A stretch of 64,000 nt of DNA from the NCBI RefSeq assembly GCF_000969825.1, contig NZ_KQ033919.1, forward strand, positions 2,097,088-2,161,087. Direction: 5' to 3'. The stretch comes from Parabacteroides gordonii MS-1 = DSM 23371 (GTDB lineage Bacteria; Bacteroidota; Bacteroidia; Bacteroidales; Tannerellaceae). The translations under genes were made by a program, and so were the position numbers. The notes below the pieces were generated by a model, which worked only from the letters and a program-made list of their open reading frames with translations, had not been told where the DNA came from and did no database searches. Of this stretch, positions 8,454-17,968 are shown piece by piece; position 1 is the stretch's first letter, and each line of letters begins with the position of its first letter.

Positions 8454-10064
8454 ATGAACAAACTGTTTATCTTAACTCTTACACTTATCTGCCACTGCCT
8501 GATCTCATCTGCGCAGGAGATAGAATACTCCCAGCCGGTGAACAGCCCGGAGAGTTGCACTAGTATTATGGTCGGTAAAAAAGCCTCGGCAGACGGCTCC
8601 GTAATGACCAGTCACACCTGTGACTCCAACTACCGAACCTGGATGGATATCGTTGCCGCCGCCACTTACGACCGCGACACCACCGTTGCCATCTACACAG
8701 GCCGGATGCACACGGAATATCCGGGTGACGAAACGAACGTCAGGCTGAAAGGAACCATCCCGCAGGCCCGTTCCACCTATCAGTTCCTGAATACCTCCTA
8801 CCCTTGTCTCAACGAAAAGCAATTGGGCATCGGCGAGACGACTATCTCCGGCCGCAAGGAAATGGTTAACGAAAAGGGAATGTTTATGATCGAAGAACTT
8901 CAAAAGATCGCATTGCAACGCTGCTCGACAGCCCGCGACGCTATCCGCCTGATGGGAAAACTGGTGAAGGAGTATGGCTACAGCGACTCCGGTGAATGCC
9001 TGACGATTGCCGACCCAAACGAAGTCTGGATCTTCGAGATCTTTGGAGAAGGGCCGGATAAGATCGGCGGTGTATGGGCTGCCGTCCGTATTCCGGACGA
9101 CCACGTCAGCGTATCGGCAAACGTTTCCCGCATTTCTACCTTAGATTTAAAGGATAAGGATAACTATATGGCTTCAGACAACGTGTTCGACGTAGCCAAA
9201 AAGATGGGCTTCTGGGACGGAAAAGAACCGTTCCGCTTCTGGAAAGCATATAGCGGCGGAAACTATTTCGGCGAACTCAAATCGTACAGCCTCCGCGAGT
9301 TCTTCATATTAAACAAACTGGCTCCCTCCCTGCATCTGTCTTACGACTCGGAAGAGCTGCCGTTAAGCGTAAAGCCTGACAAGGCCGTTTCCGTAACCGA
9401 TGTAATGGCACTTTTACGTGAAACATACGAAGGTACCGAATGGGACGTGACGAAGAACCTGAAAGTGCTGGCCAAGAAGAAGGACAGCCAGGAAAAAGAC
9501 TCGATTACCAGTGCGTCGGCTAATCCGTGGATGACAACCGATATGATCAATATGCTGAACGGTGTGAAAGAGGGGACAGTAACCCGCAACCGCCTGGTCG
9601 CTGTGCCGCAGTGTTCTTATTCGCACGTGATCCAGTTACGCAGCTGGTTGCCCGATGCTATCGGCGGTATTGCCTGGATGTCGTTCGACAACCCGGGACA
9701 AAGCCCGCGTTTCCCCATTTTTGCCGGTTCCACCGCACTTCCTCCCTCTTTTGCTATCTGCGGACAGCACCGTCACCGCGACGATGCAGCGATCTGGTCG
9801 TTCCGTGAAGCCAACAAGCTGGCGACCGTACGCTGGGGACTAACCAAAGAAACTATGCAAAATGCAATCATGCATTTTGAAGACAAAGGACAGCGGGAAT
9901 TGCCTTTCGTAGAAAGCCAGTACAAACAGATACAGCAAGCAAAAGGCGATGATGCCGCCAAAGCATACCTCACAGGCTACACCTCCGACTTTGCCGGAGC
10001 CACCATGCAACGCTGGGAAGACATGGCAGACGAATTCTGGAAGATGTTCGCAAGAGGTTTCTAA
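8454..10064 (+). CDS. C69-family dipeptidase, secreted (PipD-like)
   Basis: A 536-residue N-terminal-nucleophile hydrolase. A signal peptide (MNKLFILTLTLICHCLISSA) precedes a short propeptide. The motif ESCTSIMVGKKASADGS holds the presumed nucleophile Cys35, which becomes the N-terminus after processing in this family. Further family segments are GIGETTISGRKE and IFEIFGEGPDKIGGVWAAVRI. It should cleave dipeptides in the periplasm. The ATG at 8454 gives a clean signal peptide; the upstream frame extension has none. A secreted C1 peptidase follows 31 bases on, so the two probably form a peptide-scavenging operon. Confidence 0.88.
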   Translation: MNKLFILTLTLICHCLISSAQEIEYSQPVNSPESCTSIMVGKKASADGSVMTSHTCDSNYRTWMDIVAAATYDRDTTVAIYTGRMHTEYPGDETNVRLKGTIPQARSTYQFLNTSYPCLNEKQLGIGETTISGRKEMVNEKGMFMIEELQKIALQRCSTARDAIRLMGKLVKEYGYSDSGECLTIADPNEVWIFEIFGEGPDKIGGVWAAVRIPDDHVSVSANVSRISTLDLKDKDNYMASDNVFDVAKKMGFWDGKEPFRFWKAYSGGNYFGELKSYSLREFFILNKLAPSLHLSYDSEELPLSVKPDKAVSVTDVMALLRETYEGTEWDVTKNLKVLAKKKDSQEKDSITSASANPWMTTDMINMLNGVKEGTVTRNRLVAVPQCSYSHVIQLRSWLPDAIGGIAWMSFDNPGQSPRFPIFAGSTALPPSFAICGQHRHRDDAAIWSFREANKLATVRWGLTKETMQNAIMHFEDKGQRELPFVESQYKQIQQAKGDDAAKAYLTGYTSDFAGATMQRWEDMADEFWKMFARGF

Positions 10065-10095
10065 ATTATAAACACAAACAATTAAATCATATCTT

Positions 10096-11265
10096 ATGAA
10101 AGCATTATTTATTTCCTGCGCCTTGCTGCTTTCCGCTTTAAGCGCATTTGCACAAGGCTATCAGTTTACCGAAGTGGTAACGGTTCCGGCCACTCCCGTA
10201 AAGAACCAGGCGGCAACCGGTACTTGCTGGTGCTTCGCCACGACTTCATTTATGGAGTCGGAATTGTTGCGCATGGGAAAAGGAGAATACGACCTTTCCG
10301 AAATGTTTATCGTACGCCAGAAATACATGAACCAGCTACAAGATAACTACCTGCGCCGCGGGGAAGGCAATATCGGACAGGGAAGCCTTTCGCATACCTT
10401 CATGAACGCTTACCGCCAGGTCGGTATCGTGCCGGAAGAGGTGTACAAAGGTATCAACTACGATTCCGAACGCCATAACCACAGCGAACTGGTTCAATAC
10501 ATGAAAGCGATCGCCGACGTTGCCGTAAAAAACAAGAAACGCAGCCCCGAATACGACAAGCTGATCGAAAACCTGTTCGATACTTATCTGGGCAAACTTC
10601 CGGCTAAGTTCACCTACAAAGGGAAAGAATATACCCCGAAGTCGTTTGCCGCTTCCCTGGGACTGAATATGGACGACTACATCGAGCTGACCAGCTTCAC
10701 GCATCATCCGTATTACGTAAAGTTCGACGTGGAAGTACCCGACAACTGGGAACATTCGCTGATGTATAACCTACCGCTCAATGAAATGATGGAAACGGTA
10801 GATTATGCCTTAAACAACGGTTTCACCGTATGCTGGGATGGTGATGTAAGCGAGAAAGGCTTCTCTTTCAAAAATGGCGTAGCAATCAACCCGGAAGTAA
10901 AGAAGGTGGAAGACTTCTCGAACACCGACCGTGCCCGTTTCGAAAAGATGGACGAAAAAGAACGTCTGGAAGAAGTATATAAATTCGAACAGCCTTATCC
11001 GGAGATCCAAGTAACTCCCGAAGTCCGTCAGGATGGCTTCGAAGCATTCGTCACTACCGACGACCACCTGATGCACCTGACCGGTATCGCTAAAGATCAG
11101 AACGGCACAAAATATTATATCACCAAGAACTCCTGGGGCACAGACCGCAACAAGTTCGGTGGTTACCTGAATATGTCGGAAAGCTTCGTCCGTGCCAAGA
11201 CTATTTATGTAATGGTACACAAGGATGCTATCCCAAAAGCAATCAAAACAAAATTAGGTTTATAA
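10096..11265 (+). CDS. C1-family cysteine peptidase (bleomycin hydrolase/PepC-like), secreted
   Basis: A 389-residue papain-fold exopeptidase with a signal peptide (MKALFISCALLLSALSAFAQ). The catalytic region reads KNQAATGTCWCFATTSFME: Gln38 forms the oxyanion hole and Cys44 is the nucleophile. The His segment DDHLMHLTGIA and the Asn segment ITKNSWGT complete the triad. Bleomycin-hydrolase-type aminopeptidases are usually cytoplasmic; the Bacteroidota secreted form seen here points to the periplasm. It is likely cotranscribed with the C69 gene upstream, and a long hairpin lies 53 bases after its stop. Confidence 0.9.
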   Translation: MKALFISCALLLSALSAFAQGYQFTEVVTVPATPVKNQAATGTCWCFATTSFMESELLRMGKGEYDLSEMFIVRQKYMNQLQDNYLRRGEGNIGQGSLSHTFMNAYRQVGIVPEEVYKGINYDSERHNHSELVQYMKAIADVAVKNKKRSPEYDKLIENLFDTYLGKLPAKFTYKGKEYTPKSFAASLGLNMDDYIELTSFTHHPYYVKFDVEVPDNWEHSLMYNLPLNEMMETVDYALNNGFTVCWDGDVSEKGFSFKNGVAINPEVKKVEDFSNTDRARFEKMDEKERLEEVYKFEQPYPEIQVTPEVRQDGFEAFVTTDDHLMHLTGIAKDQNGTKYYITKNSWGTDRNKFGGYLNMSESFVRAKTIYVMVHKDAIPKAIKTKLGL

Positions 11266-11317
11266 GGAAACGCATTCATCGGGTTCATTCAATGAATCTT
11301 TCCTTAATTATCAATGT

Positions 11318-11360
11318 ATAGCAGATGAAGGCACTATATAGATGTGCCTTCATCTGCTAT
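11318..11360. terminator. Long perfect hairpin after the C1 peptidase gene
   Basis: Arms of 17 bases, 11318-11334 (ATAGCAGATGAAGGCAC) and 11344-11360, pair without mismatch around a 9-base loop. A weak T stretch follows on the plus strand (CATTTTAG). It probably ends the C69-C1 transcript; the stem is unusually long for that. Confidence 0.65.
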
Positions 11361-11525
11361 CATTTTAGGGTTCATAATCATACTCCTGAAACATCATCAT
11401 ATACTCTGGAAGAGACTTTATCCATAGGGTACATACCTACAAATCCAATCAACACAACCGAAATACCATCCCCCATCACCTGAACAACTAATCGCAACAT
11501 CATATCCAACTAAATGTAAAGTGCC

Positions 11526-11677
11526 GACTAACTAATTCAAGACTCCTTATCCAGTAAAACTAAGGTGTACAGGGTAATCTACCAGGGTGTACAGGATAGC
11601 CGATTACGGTGTACACCTTGGTTTATTACCCTGTACACCCTGGCAATACTGAGTAGTAAGCTTTGAATTAGTTAGTC
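11526..11677. repeat. Nested inverted repeat with four GGTGTACA units
   Basis: Outer arms GACTAACTAATTCAA (11526-11540) and its exact complement (11663-11677) enclose four copies of GGTGTACA or TGTACACC at 11564-11571, 11586-11593, 11608-11617 (a full palindrome, GGTGTACACC) and 11632-11639. The first two are direct, the last is inverted, and all four are spaced close to 22 bases apart. No open reading frame lies inside. It could be a small non-autonomous mobile element, a structured RNA or a multi-site operator. Confidence 0.7.
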
Positions 11678-11804
11678 CCTACATTAGTATTAATAAGAGC
11701 AGGGATTAATAATAGTACTTGTAAGGAGAAGTTCACCAAGTACGGGTTCATACTCACTTTTATTGAATATCAACAACGATACGACACTAATGAACACTGA
11801 AAGC

Positions 11805-11887
11805 ACAAAGTAAGGGTAAATTATGCTTCTATCAGACACAAAGTAGGGGTAAATATGCCCCAAAAAAGGAACAAAGTAAGGGTAAAT
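11805..11887. repeat. Three 17-bp direct repeats on an exact 33-bp period
   Basis: ACAAAGTAAGGGTAAAT occurs at 11805-11821, 11838-11854 (one base changed, GTAGGGG) and 11871-11887. The two 16-base spacers are unrelated. The last copy ends one base before the stop triplet of the epimerase gene at 11889. The 33-bp period is close to three helical turns. Confidence 0.85.
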
Positions 11888-11888
11888 C

Positions 11889-12986
11889 TCAATCCGAAGG
11901 AAAACGATACTCCGTGATATGGCGGTACTCTTCCGTTTCATCGATCAGGATGGAAGGGAAAGAGGGTTGGTTGGGAGCATCCGGATAACCCTGGGGCTCG
12001 ATGGCGATACCGGCACTGGCATAGTAGGGAGTTTGATCCTTTCCAATATCTGTTCCGTCCATAAAATAGCCGTTATATACCTGGACAGAGGGTTGATTGG
12101 TATAAATCTCCATCTTTCTTCCGCTGATTTCATCCGACAGGCGGGCAGCAAAGTTTAATCCGCCATCCTCTGCTACGTCTAAAGCATAGGCCAGAGAGAA
12201 ACCTTTTCCCTTTTGTATTTGCGAATGTTCCTGCGTTAACGACGAGGCTATGGTACGGGGGGCACGGAAATCCAGCAACGTATTATCAACCGGAAGCAGC
12301 CGGCCTGTTGGGATCAACTCGCTGTCGCAGGCAATGATAGCAGAAGCATTGAGGGTAAGCAGATGGGATAAGACATTCTTTTTCCCGGACATTCGGGAAG
12401 AGAATTGCAGGTTGAAGAAAGCATGATTCGTCAGGTTAACGGGGGTCGGACGATCGGTCGTTGCTTCACATTCCATCCGGAGAGTATTATCTTCCTTCAG
12501 CAGGTACGTAACTTTTACTTGCAGGTTGCCGGGATAGCCCTCTTCACCGCTTTGTGAACTATTTGTGAACTCGACAGCCTCCTCTCCAGAGGGAGTAATA
12601 TATTTACGGGATTTCCAGTAACGGTTGTGAAAAGCATCGATTCCACCGTGTAAATGGTTACGAACAGGTGTACCGTATGCATCGTTGGAAGCGAGCAGAT
12701 ACTCCTGCTCTCTTATTTTGAAACGGGCATTACTGATCCGTCCGCAAACACGGCCAACAATAGCACCGTGATACCTTTCGCCCGCTGTCAGATAACCATC
12801 GATCGTATCGAACCCGAGGATAATATCAGACAGGTTCCCGTTACGGTCGGGTGTCCACATACTGACCCAGCGGGCACCATAGTTGGTAAACTGGGCAACA
12901 AGCCCGTTACGGTTCCTTAATGTAACCAGTTCAGCGGAAGAAGACTGGCTTCCTCCGCTGAAGGTTGATGCAGATAGTAATTTCAT
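11889..12986 (-). CDS. galM: Aldose 1-epimerase (galactose mutarotase)
   Basis: A 365-residue mutarotase that interconverts alpha and beta forms of free aldoses such as galactose, feeding the Leloir pathway. Landmarks: TNYGARWVSMWTPDRNG near the N-terminus, RVCGRISNARF, the HLHGG segment with a catalytic His, and NLTNHAFFNL with the second His. No signal peptide, so cytoplasmic. The first possible start at 12989 is a TTG; the ATG at 12986 is preferred. It is the last gene of the galactoside operon, 15 bases after the GH36 gene, which fits release of galactose by the two upstream hydrolases. Confidence 0.93.
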   Translation of the reverse strand: MKLLSASTFSGGSQSSSAELVTLRNRNGLVAQFTNYGARWVSMWTPDRNGNLSDIILGFDTIDGYLTAGERYHGAIVGRVCGRISNARFKIREQEYLLASNDAYGTPVRNHLHGGIDAFHNRYWKSRKYITPSGEEAVEFTNSSQSGEEGYPGNLQVKVTYLLKEDNTLRMECEATTDRPTPVNLTNHAFFNLQFSSRMSGKKNVLSHLLTLNASAIIACDSELIPTGRLLPVDNTLLDFRAPRTIASSLTQEHSQIQKGKGFSLAYALDVAEDGGLNFAARLSDEISGRKMEIYTNQPSVQVYNGYFMDGTDIGKDQTPYYASAGIAIEPQGYPDAPNQPSFPSILIDETEEYRHITEYRFPSD

Positions 12987-13001
12987 CAACGAGACTATGC
13001 T

Positions 13002-15146
13002 TTATTGTTTTACTATTTTAAATATCCGACTCTTGAATGCACCATACAAAGGGAATTCCACACCTATATTCATCAGCTGGCTACCTTTACAAAGACCTTC
13101 CATTCCTTCGATCTGATAGGAAGCATCCGGTTGCAGTCCACGTAACTTAACGTTTTTAGGACGTTTCGTTTCCAGTATCGCGTTATTGGGATATTCTGCC
13201 AGATTATATACGAACACGATGGATTCGGACTTCGGCTTATTTACAAACTGAAGTACGCTCCGGTTATTCTCATAAGGTGAAACCAGGCGGTAATGATCCC
13301 CTTTGTGAACAGTTTCACGGATCTCTTTATACCGGGCGATCTTCTCACGTGCCACCTCTTTCTCCTTATCTGTCCATTTCGTTATGTCATAGCCAACACC
13401 CAGTACACCGCACATGGAGACATCGAACTTAAATTCGAGCGGATGGTTCTGGCCGTGCCAATCTTCCTGTGTCACCCAACTGATCATTGAGTTAGCGGGA
13501 AAAACATTCAGGAAGGAATGTTGTATAAATGTCCTTTCCACCGGATCGGTATTATCACTTGCCCAACAGAAATCAGTACGGGCCATCATACCCAGATCCA
13601 CTCTACCACCTCCACCGGCGCAATTCTCAAACCATACTTCCGGAAATTCCGACCGTAATGTTTCAAGCAGACGGTACAGGTTCTCGACATACTTAATACG
13701 GACAGCACGTTGTTCATCAGTCGGAGCAGCAAGGAAACCGGGCTCAGTAACGCCCCTGTTCATATCCCATTTGATAAACTTGATATTGTTTTCACGCAAT
13801 AATGTAGAGAAACAGGTATATAAATACTGATAGACATCTTCACGGGCAAGGTTCAGCATCAACTGGTTACGCGTTTCATGACGGGTACGGTTCGGATAAT
13901 GGAACACCCAGTCCGGATGCTGACGATACAGGTCGCTGTTGGGATTAACCATTTCCGGCTCTATCCAGATCCCGAAATCGAGTCCCATATCATTGATCTT
14001 CTGGATCATGGGCTGCAAACCATTGGGGAACTTGTTCTTATCTACTGTCCAGTCACCCAGACCGCCTTTATCGTTGACACGGCCTTTAAACCATCCATCG
14101 TCAATCACAAAGATCTCCACACCCAGATCTTTTGCAATCTTAGCCAGTGCCAACTGATGCTCTTCGTTTACATCGAAAGTAGTGGCATACCAACTGTTAT
14201 ATAAAACCGGACGAACCTGGTCACGATGCGACGGATAAAGAACTTTTTCACGAGTATAGGAAGCTAGGTTCTGAGAAGCGCCTTCCATTCCACGATCAGA
14301 ATAGCCGATGATCATTTTAGGAGTAGTAAAGCTCTTACCCGGTTTGAGCATCAACGTCTGATCCCAGAAGTTGATACCGCAGGTAGCCTGAAGTTCACCC
14401 GGTGCGAATTTTTCAAGGTCAACACGCCAGTTACCGCTGTATTGCAACGTACCGAACCATACTTCGCCACAAGTCTCTTCCTGTTCCCCCTCGGGGCGTA
14501 TCGCAAAGAAAGAAGAACCATACGAACGCAGATCTTTTGTTTGAAGCGTTTTCAGTCCCTGTGTTAATTTTGTTACATTCTGCTGATACTCATATCCCCA
14601 TCTACCGGACAGATGCGTCAGTTCGTAAGCATTTTTCGGAAGGAAGAAAGTTCCCGATTGGGCATTCTCTATTTCAATATCCCCCTTCTTCCCCGTATTG
14701 CTAATCTCCACCCATTTCTCTAACAGGTCGTATTCCGGCAAAACACGGATATATTCCGTTACAGACAACGGGTAAAAGTTATCTTTCTGATGGATAGCCA
14801 ACACTGTATATCCATCTTGCGTCTGTATTTCAGAACCTGCATAAGTCAATTCGATATCCCGCACGCGATCTTTAAAGATCGCTTCCAGCATAGGGGTTGT
14901 AGCAGAATAGCCACCACGTACAGTTACTTCTTCACCTAACGGGTTATTGAGCATATCCGGGTTCTGGTTCTTATCACCAAAATAAAACATATTCACCACT
15001 CCCTGGTTGGAAACACGGATCTGATAAATAAACGAATTTGTCGTCAACGTCCAGGATTTCCCATCATTGCCGACTGTGACAGGCGACTTCTGCGCCCAGG
15101 TAATTCCTGTCACAAAAACAAATAACACAACTAAGAGCTTTTTCAT
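13002..15146 (-). CDS. GH36 alpha-galactosidase, secreted
   Basis: A 714-residue glycoside hydrolase that removes terminal alpha-galactose from oligosaccharides. A signal peptide (MKKLLVVLFVFVTGITWAQ) is followed by a beta-supersandwich domain and a (beta/alpha)8 barrel. The nucleophile is Asp461 in FIKWDMNRG; the acid/base Asp lies in WASDNTDP near 530. The segments IEPEMVNPNSDLY and WFENCAGGGGRVDLG are typical of GH36. It is probably periplasmic. It lies between the GH2 and epimerase genes with gaps of 18 and 15 bases. Natural substrate could be raffinose-type sugars or host alpha-galactosides. Confidence 0.93.
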   Translation of the reverse strand: MKKLLVVLFVFVTGITWAQKSPVTVGNDGKSWTLTTNSFIYQIRVSNQGVVNMFYFGDKNQNPDMLNNPLGEEVTVRGGYSATTPMLEAIFKDRVRDIELTYAGSEIQTQDGYTVLAIHQKDNFYPLSVTEYIRVLPEYDLLEKWVEISNTGKKGDIEIENAQSGTFFLPKNAYELTHLSGRWGYEYQQNVTKLTQGLKTLQTKDLRSYGSSFFAIRPEGEQEETCGEVWFGTLQYSGNWRVDLEKFAPGELQATCGINFWDQTLMLKPGKSFTTPKMIIGYSDRGMEGASQNLASYTREKVLYPSHRDQVRPVLYNSWYATTFDVNEEHQLALAKIAKDLGVEIFVIDDGWFKGRVNDKGGLGDWTVDKNKFPNGLQPMIQKINDMGLDFGIWIEPEMVNPNSDLYRQHPDWVFHYPNRTRHETRNQLMLNLAREDVYQYLYTCFSTLLRENNIKFIKWDMNRGVTEPGFLAAPTDEQRAVRIKYVENLYRLLETLRSEFPEVWFENCAGGGGRVDLGMMARTDFCWASDNTDPVERTFIQHSFLNVFPANSMISWVTQEDWHGQNHPLEFKFDVSMCGVLGVGYDITKWTDKEKEVAREKIARYKEIRETVHKGDHYRLVSPYENNRSVLQFVNKPKSESIVFVYNLAEYPNNAILETKRPKNVKLRGLQPDASYQIEGMEGLCKGSQLMNIGVEFPLYGAFKSRIFKIVKQ

Positions 15147-15164
15147 ATAACTTCATTCTTAATA

Positions 15165-17957
15165 TTAATAAATATCTTCCGGTTTGCTCACACCCGAAGG
15201 TGCTCCACCCAGACGTAATTGAGATAAAACATCCGATTCCATCGCAGATGACGGATGGAAAGCGTCACTTTTCATGTACTCCAGCAGGCTGAAGTATAAT
15301 TGCCGTGCTTCAGGACGTTGTGCCCAATCGGACAGCAGATCCATAGAGCAGAAGATCAGTTTACCCTCTCCCACTTTTGCCTCAAAGAGATTGCTCAGTC
15401 GGCGGTTGTTAGCGAAGTTGTCGACAACCTCTACTAGCGGGGTTACGGAAGAAAGACTATCCAGTACGACTGTTTTAGACTGTTTCAGAAGCGACCACCA
15501 TTGCCAGTCGGTATAGTTTCCTGTCGGGAACCGGCCGAATGCCGGATGGTTGGCATCACATAAGATGCCCATCGAACCGGCTTGTTTCGGGAAATGTACG
15601 GGGCTCCAGAATACCGGAACGAATTTTCCTTCCAGACCTGCGGTCTTCTTATAATCCGGATTATACAATACTTTCTTTCCACTAGCCAATGCTTTCCGGG
15701 CTTCATTCAGATCACGGGTAACAACGATTTCCCCTTTATCCGGACTCAGTTGAGCCGGATATACCCATACGCTCCATTCATTTTTGTAAGGAGTATTCTC
15801 CAAAGCAAGCGATAAGGTTAACCGTGTTGCTTCAGGCTGATCCAACGGACTGACGATCGTTCCGGACAATTTGTTCAAACCGATAGAGAGTGACGGACAG
15901 GCAATCGTCCCTTTATTCACTTCTTTTCCCTTTTCATCCTTCAATGACCAGGAAAGGGTCTGATCTTTTAATTCCCGGTCTGTAAAGTTGGCAACCTCAA
16001 CCGCAGCCGTAAAAGACTCGTTATTGGTATATACTGCTTTCGGGAAACGCACCAGAGGAACTACCGGAGAGCTGGCCTGACGGAACGTAGCCGCATCCGT
16101 TACCCCCTTGCTATCCCAGAAAGCATCCAACAAACCGACCAAAGCCGTTCCCTGTCCGGGGAAATCATGCAGGTCGAGCAACTGGAAACCACTGCATCCG
16201 GCCGTTTTCATCGCACGTTCAACTTCTTCTTTATATAGAATAGTTGCCAGGTAACCGGACGCTTTCAAATAATCGTCGGCTTTATCCAGCAGGCCTTTCT
16301 TTTCCAGTTCCTGCTTCACTCCTTTAAAATTCAACGGATCGAGTACACCGGTGTATTTATCGATCTCCTTCAGATTAGGGTACACCGAATACTGACCGAT
16401 CTCATGCGTTACCAGCGGAACGGTCATTCCTTCTACGGAAGCCACATAATCTTTGTCGAACGAAGGAGACTCACTGTCGAATACCCCCTGACCACGTACC
16501 CACCCTTTCTTCGTTCGTTGGGTGATAAAGAAATCGTCGCCCGGCTCAGGCCAGTCACCATGCCCACTCTCAAAAGTGAAAGCGGTGGTTGTATATAAGT
16601 GACGTGAGTCTTTTGCTTTTACATAACCCAACAACTGAGACAGGAAATTAAAGTCAGGCTGCAACTCATTCCCCAGACAGAAGAAACTGAAAGAGGGATG
16701 ATTGCCATATTCAGCCAGGATACGATCGGCTTCGGCATACAGAAATTCATTCATATTCTTATCCCGTCCAACATTTACCGACCAGAGCGGAAGCTCTACC
16801 TGCAGATAAAAACCCAACGAGTCAGCCACCTGAAAAGCCGCTTCGGGCGGACACCAGGAATGGAAACGCAGATGGTTCAACCCCCATTCGCGGGCAGTCA
16901 GGAACACTTTCTTCCATCCTTCCGGCTCCATCGGCGGACATCCAGTAAGCGGGAAGATACAACATTCGAGCGTTCCGCGCAGAAAGACCTTCTTTCCGTT
17001 TAACAACAGATCTGATTGGTTTCGGCTGAATTCGCGCATACCAAACTTAGCACTCCCTTTTGCCTTCACCAAACCGGCCTCCACCTTCAGATCCAATTGA
17101 TATAATGTCGGGGTAAACTCACTCCATACCTGCATCGAGTCACCCATCGGACAAGTGATATCCACCAGTGTTTCTCCCGACGGAAAATCCATATCACGCG
17201 TTACGGTTGTAATAGGGTTATTCTCCTGTTTTTGTACTACAGCCTGTAAAATACCTTTCGCAGCTTCTCCCCGGTTGCTTATCTTTCCTTTCACATGGAT
17301 TTGCCGGCCGGTAACATCCGGATAAACCTGTAAATCCTCGATGGAAAGGGCTTCTTTTGCTGTAAGGGATATTTCGCCAATGATACCGTTCCACATGATC
17401 TGTGTTTCGTTGGTATAGGCATGAGCCATATCGTTGACGGTAATATCATATCGTTTCCGGTTGTCTACACGAACGGTCAACTGATGTTTACCGGGTGTCA
17501 GATAGCCTGTCAGGTCAAAATAATGCGGGCTGATCAGGCTTTCGCAGCTACCCGGAACAGGATTTCCGTCCACCCAGACCGAGGTCTGCCAGATAACACG
17601 TTCCAGTTTCAACTCGACGGATTTGCCTTTCCAGCCGGACGGGATCGTTACTTCACGCGAATACCAGACCGGCCCTATATAACTGTTCTTACGGGTAAGA
17701 TGAAGGATCTGCGGTTTCTCTACCGAAGGCGGCAAGCTGTTAGGGATACCGTACCCGGCTTCATCGGTCGTTCCCGGTAGCCGGATTTTATCGGCAAACG
17801 AACGGTCGAACCATTTCTCCGATAGACCGACATCCGTACTATCCATCGCAAACTGCCACTCCCCGGCCAAAGAGATCACCGGTGATGTTTCCTTACAAGC
17901 AGAAAACATCAACAAGCTTATACATACAAACAGAAATTGCTTCGTCTTACTTTTCAT
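15165..17957 (-). CDS. GH2-family glycosidase lipoprotein (beta-galactosidase-like)
   Basis: A 930-residue predicted lipoprotein: the signal ends at LLMFSAC with lipidated Cys21. A sugar-binding beta-sandwich (SLAGEWQFAMDSTDVG onward), an immunoglobulin-like domain and a TIM barrel follow in GH2 order. The acid/base Glu is in FFCLGNELQPD (about residue 431) and the nucleophile Glu is in VTHEIGQYS (about 519). The C-terminal 350 residues are extra domains not tied to a known family by eye. GH2 covers beta-galactosidases, beta-glucuronidases and beta-mannosidases; the operon with GH36, a mutarotase and a sugar porter favours a galactoside, but this is inference. Confidence 0.85.
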   Translation of the reverse strand: MKSKTKQFLFVCISLLMFSACKETSPVISLAGEWQFAMDSTDVGLSEKWFDRSFADKIRLPGTTDEAGYGIPNSLPPSVEKPQILHLTRKNSYIGPVWYSREVTIPSGWKGKSVELKLERVIWQTSVWVDGNPVPGSCESLISPHYFDLTGYLTPGKHQLTVRVDNRKRYDITVNDMAHAYTNETQIMWNGIIGEISLTAKEALSIEDLQVYPDVTGRQIHVKGKISNRGEAAKGILQAVVQKQENNPITTVTRDMDFPSGETLVDITCPMGDSMQVWSEFTPTLYQLDLKVEAGLVKAKGSAKFGMREFSRNQSDLLLNGKKVFLRGTLECCIFPLTGCPPMEPEGWKKVFLTAREWGLNHLRFHSWCPPEAAFQVADSLGFYLQVELPLWSVNVGRDKNMNEFLYAEADRILAEYGNHPSFSFFCLGNELQPDFNFLSQLLGYVKAKDSRHLYTTTAFTFESGHGDWPEPGDDFFITQRTKKGWVRGQGVFDSESPSFDKDYVASVEGMTVPLVTHEIGQYSVYPNLKEIDKYTGVLDPLNFKGVKQELEKKGLLDKADDYLKASGYLATILYKEEVERAMKTAGCSGFQLLDLHDFPGQGTALVGLLDAFWDSKGVTDAATFRQASSPVVPLVRFPKAVYTNNESFTAAVEVANFTDRELKDQTLSWSLKDEKGKEVNKGTIACPSLSIGLNKLSGTIVSPLDQPEATRLTLSLALENTPYKNEWSVWVYPAQLSPDKGEIVVTRDLNEARKALASGKKVLYNPDYKKTAGLEGKFVPVFWSPVHFPKQAGSMGILCDANHPAFGRFPTGNYTDWQWWSLLKQSKTVVLDSLSSVTPLVEVVDNFANNRRLSNLFEAKVGEGKLIFCSMDLLSDWAQRPEARQLYFSLLEYMKSDAFHPSSAMESDVLSQLRLGGAPSGVSKPEDIY

Positions 17958-17968
17958 AATTCAAACCC

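Larger units (their letters stand above)
11266..11888. other. Gene-free stretch rich in repeats
   Basis: Between two converging transcription units. It holds, in order, a 17-bp-stem hairpin (11318-11360), a 152-base nested inverted repeat with four GGTGTACA units (11526-11677) and three 17-bp direct repeats on a 33-bp period (11805-11887). The parts 11361-11525 and 11678-11804 show nothing recognisable. No convincing coding region is present. Confidence 0.8.

Noticed and set aside
11805-11887. Possible small CRISPR array
   Set aside because: Repeats of 17 bp and spacers of 16 bp are too short, there are only three units, and no cas genes are in the window.
11690-11941. Minus-strand open frame with repeated IYPYFV
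   Set aside because: The peptide repeat is only the translation of the three 33-bp-spaced DNA repeats; the frame overlaps the epimerase gene end and lacks a promoter, signal or family match.
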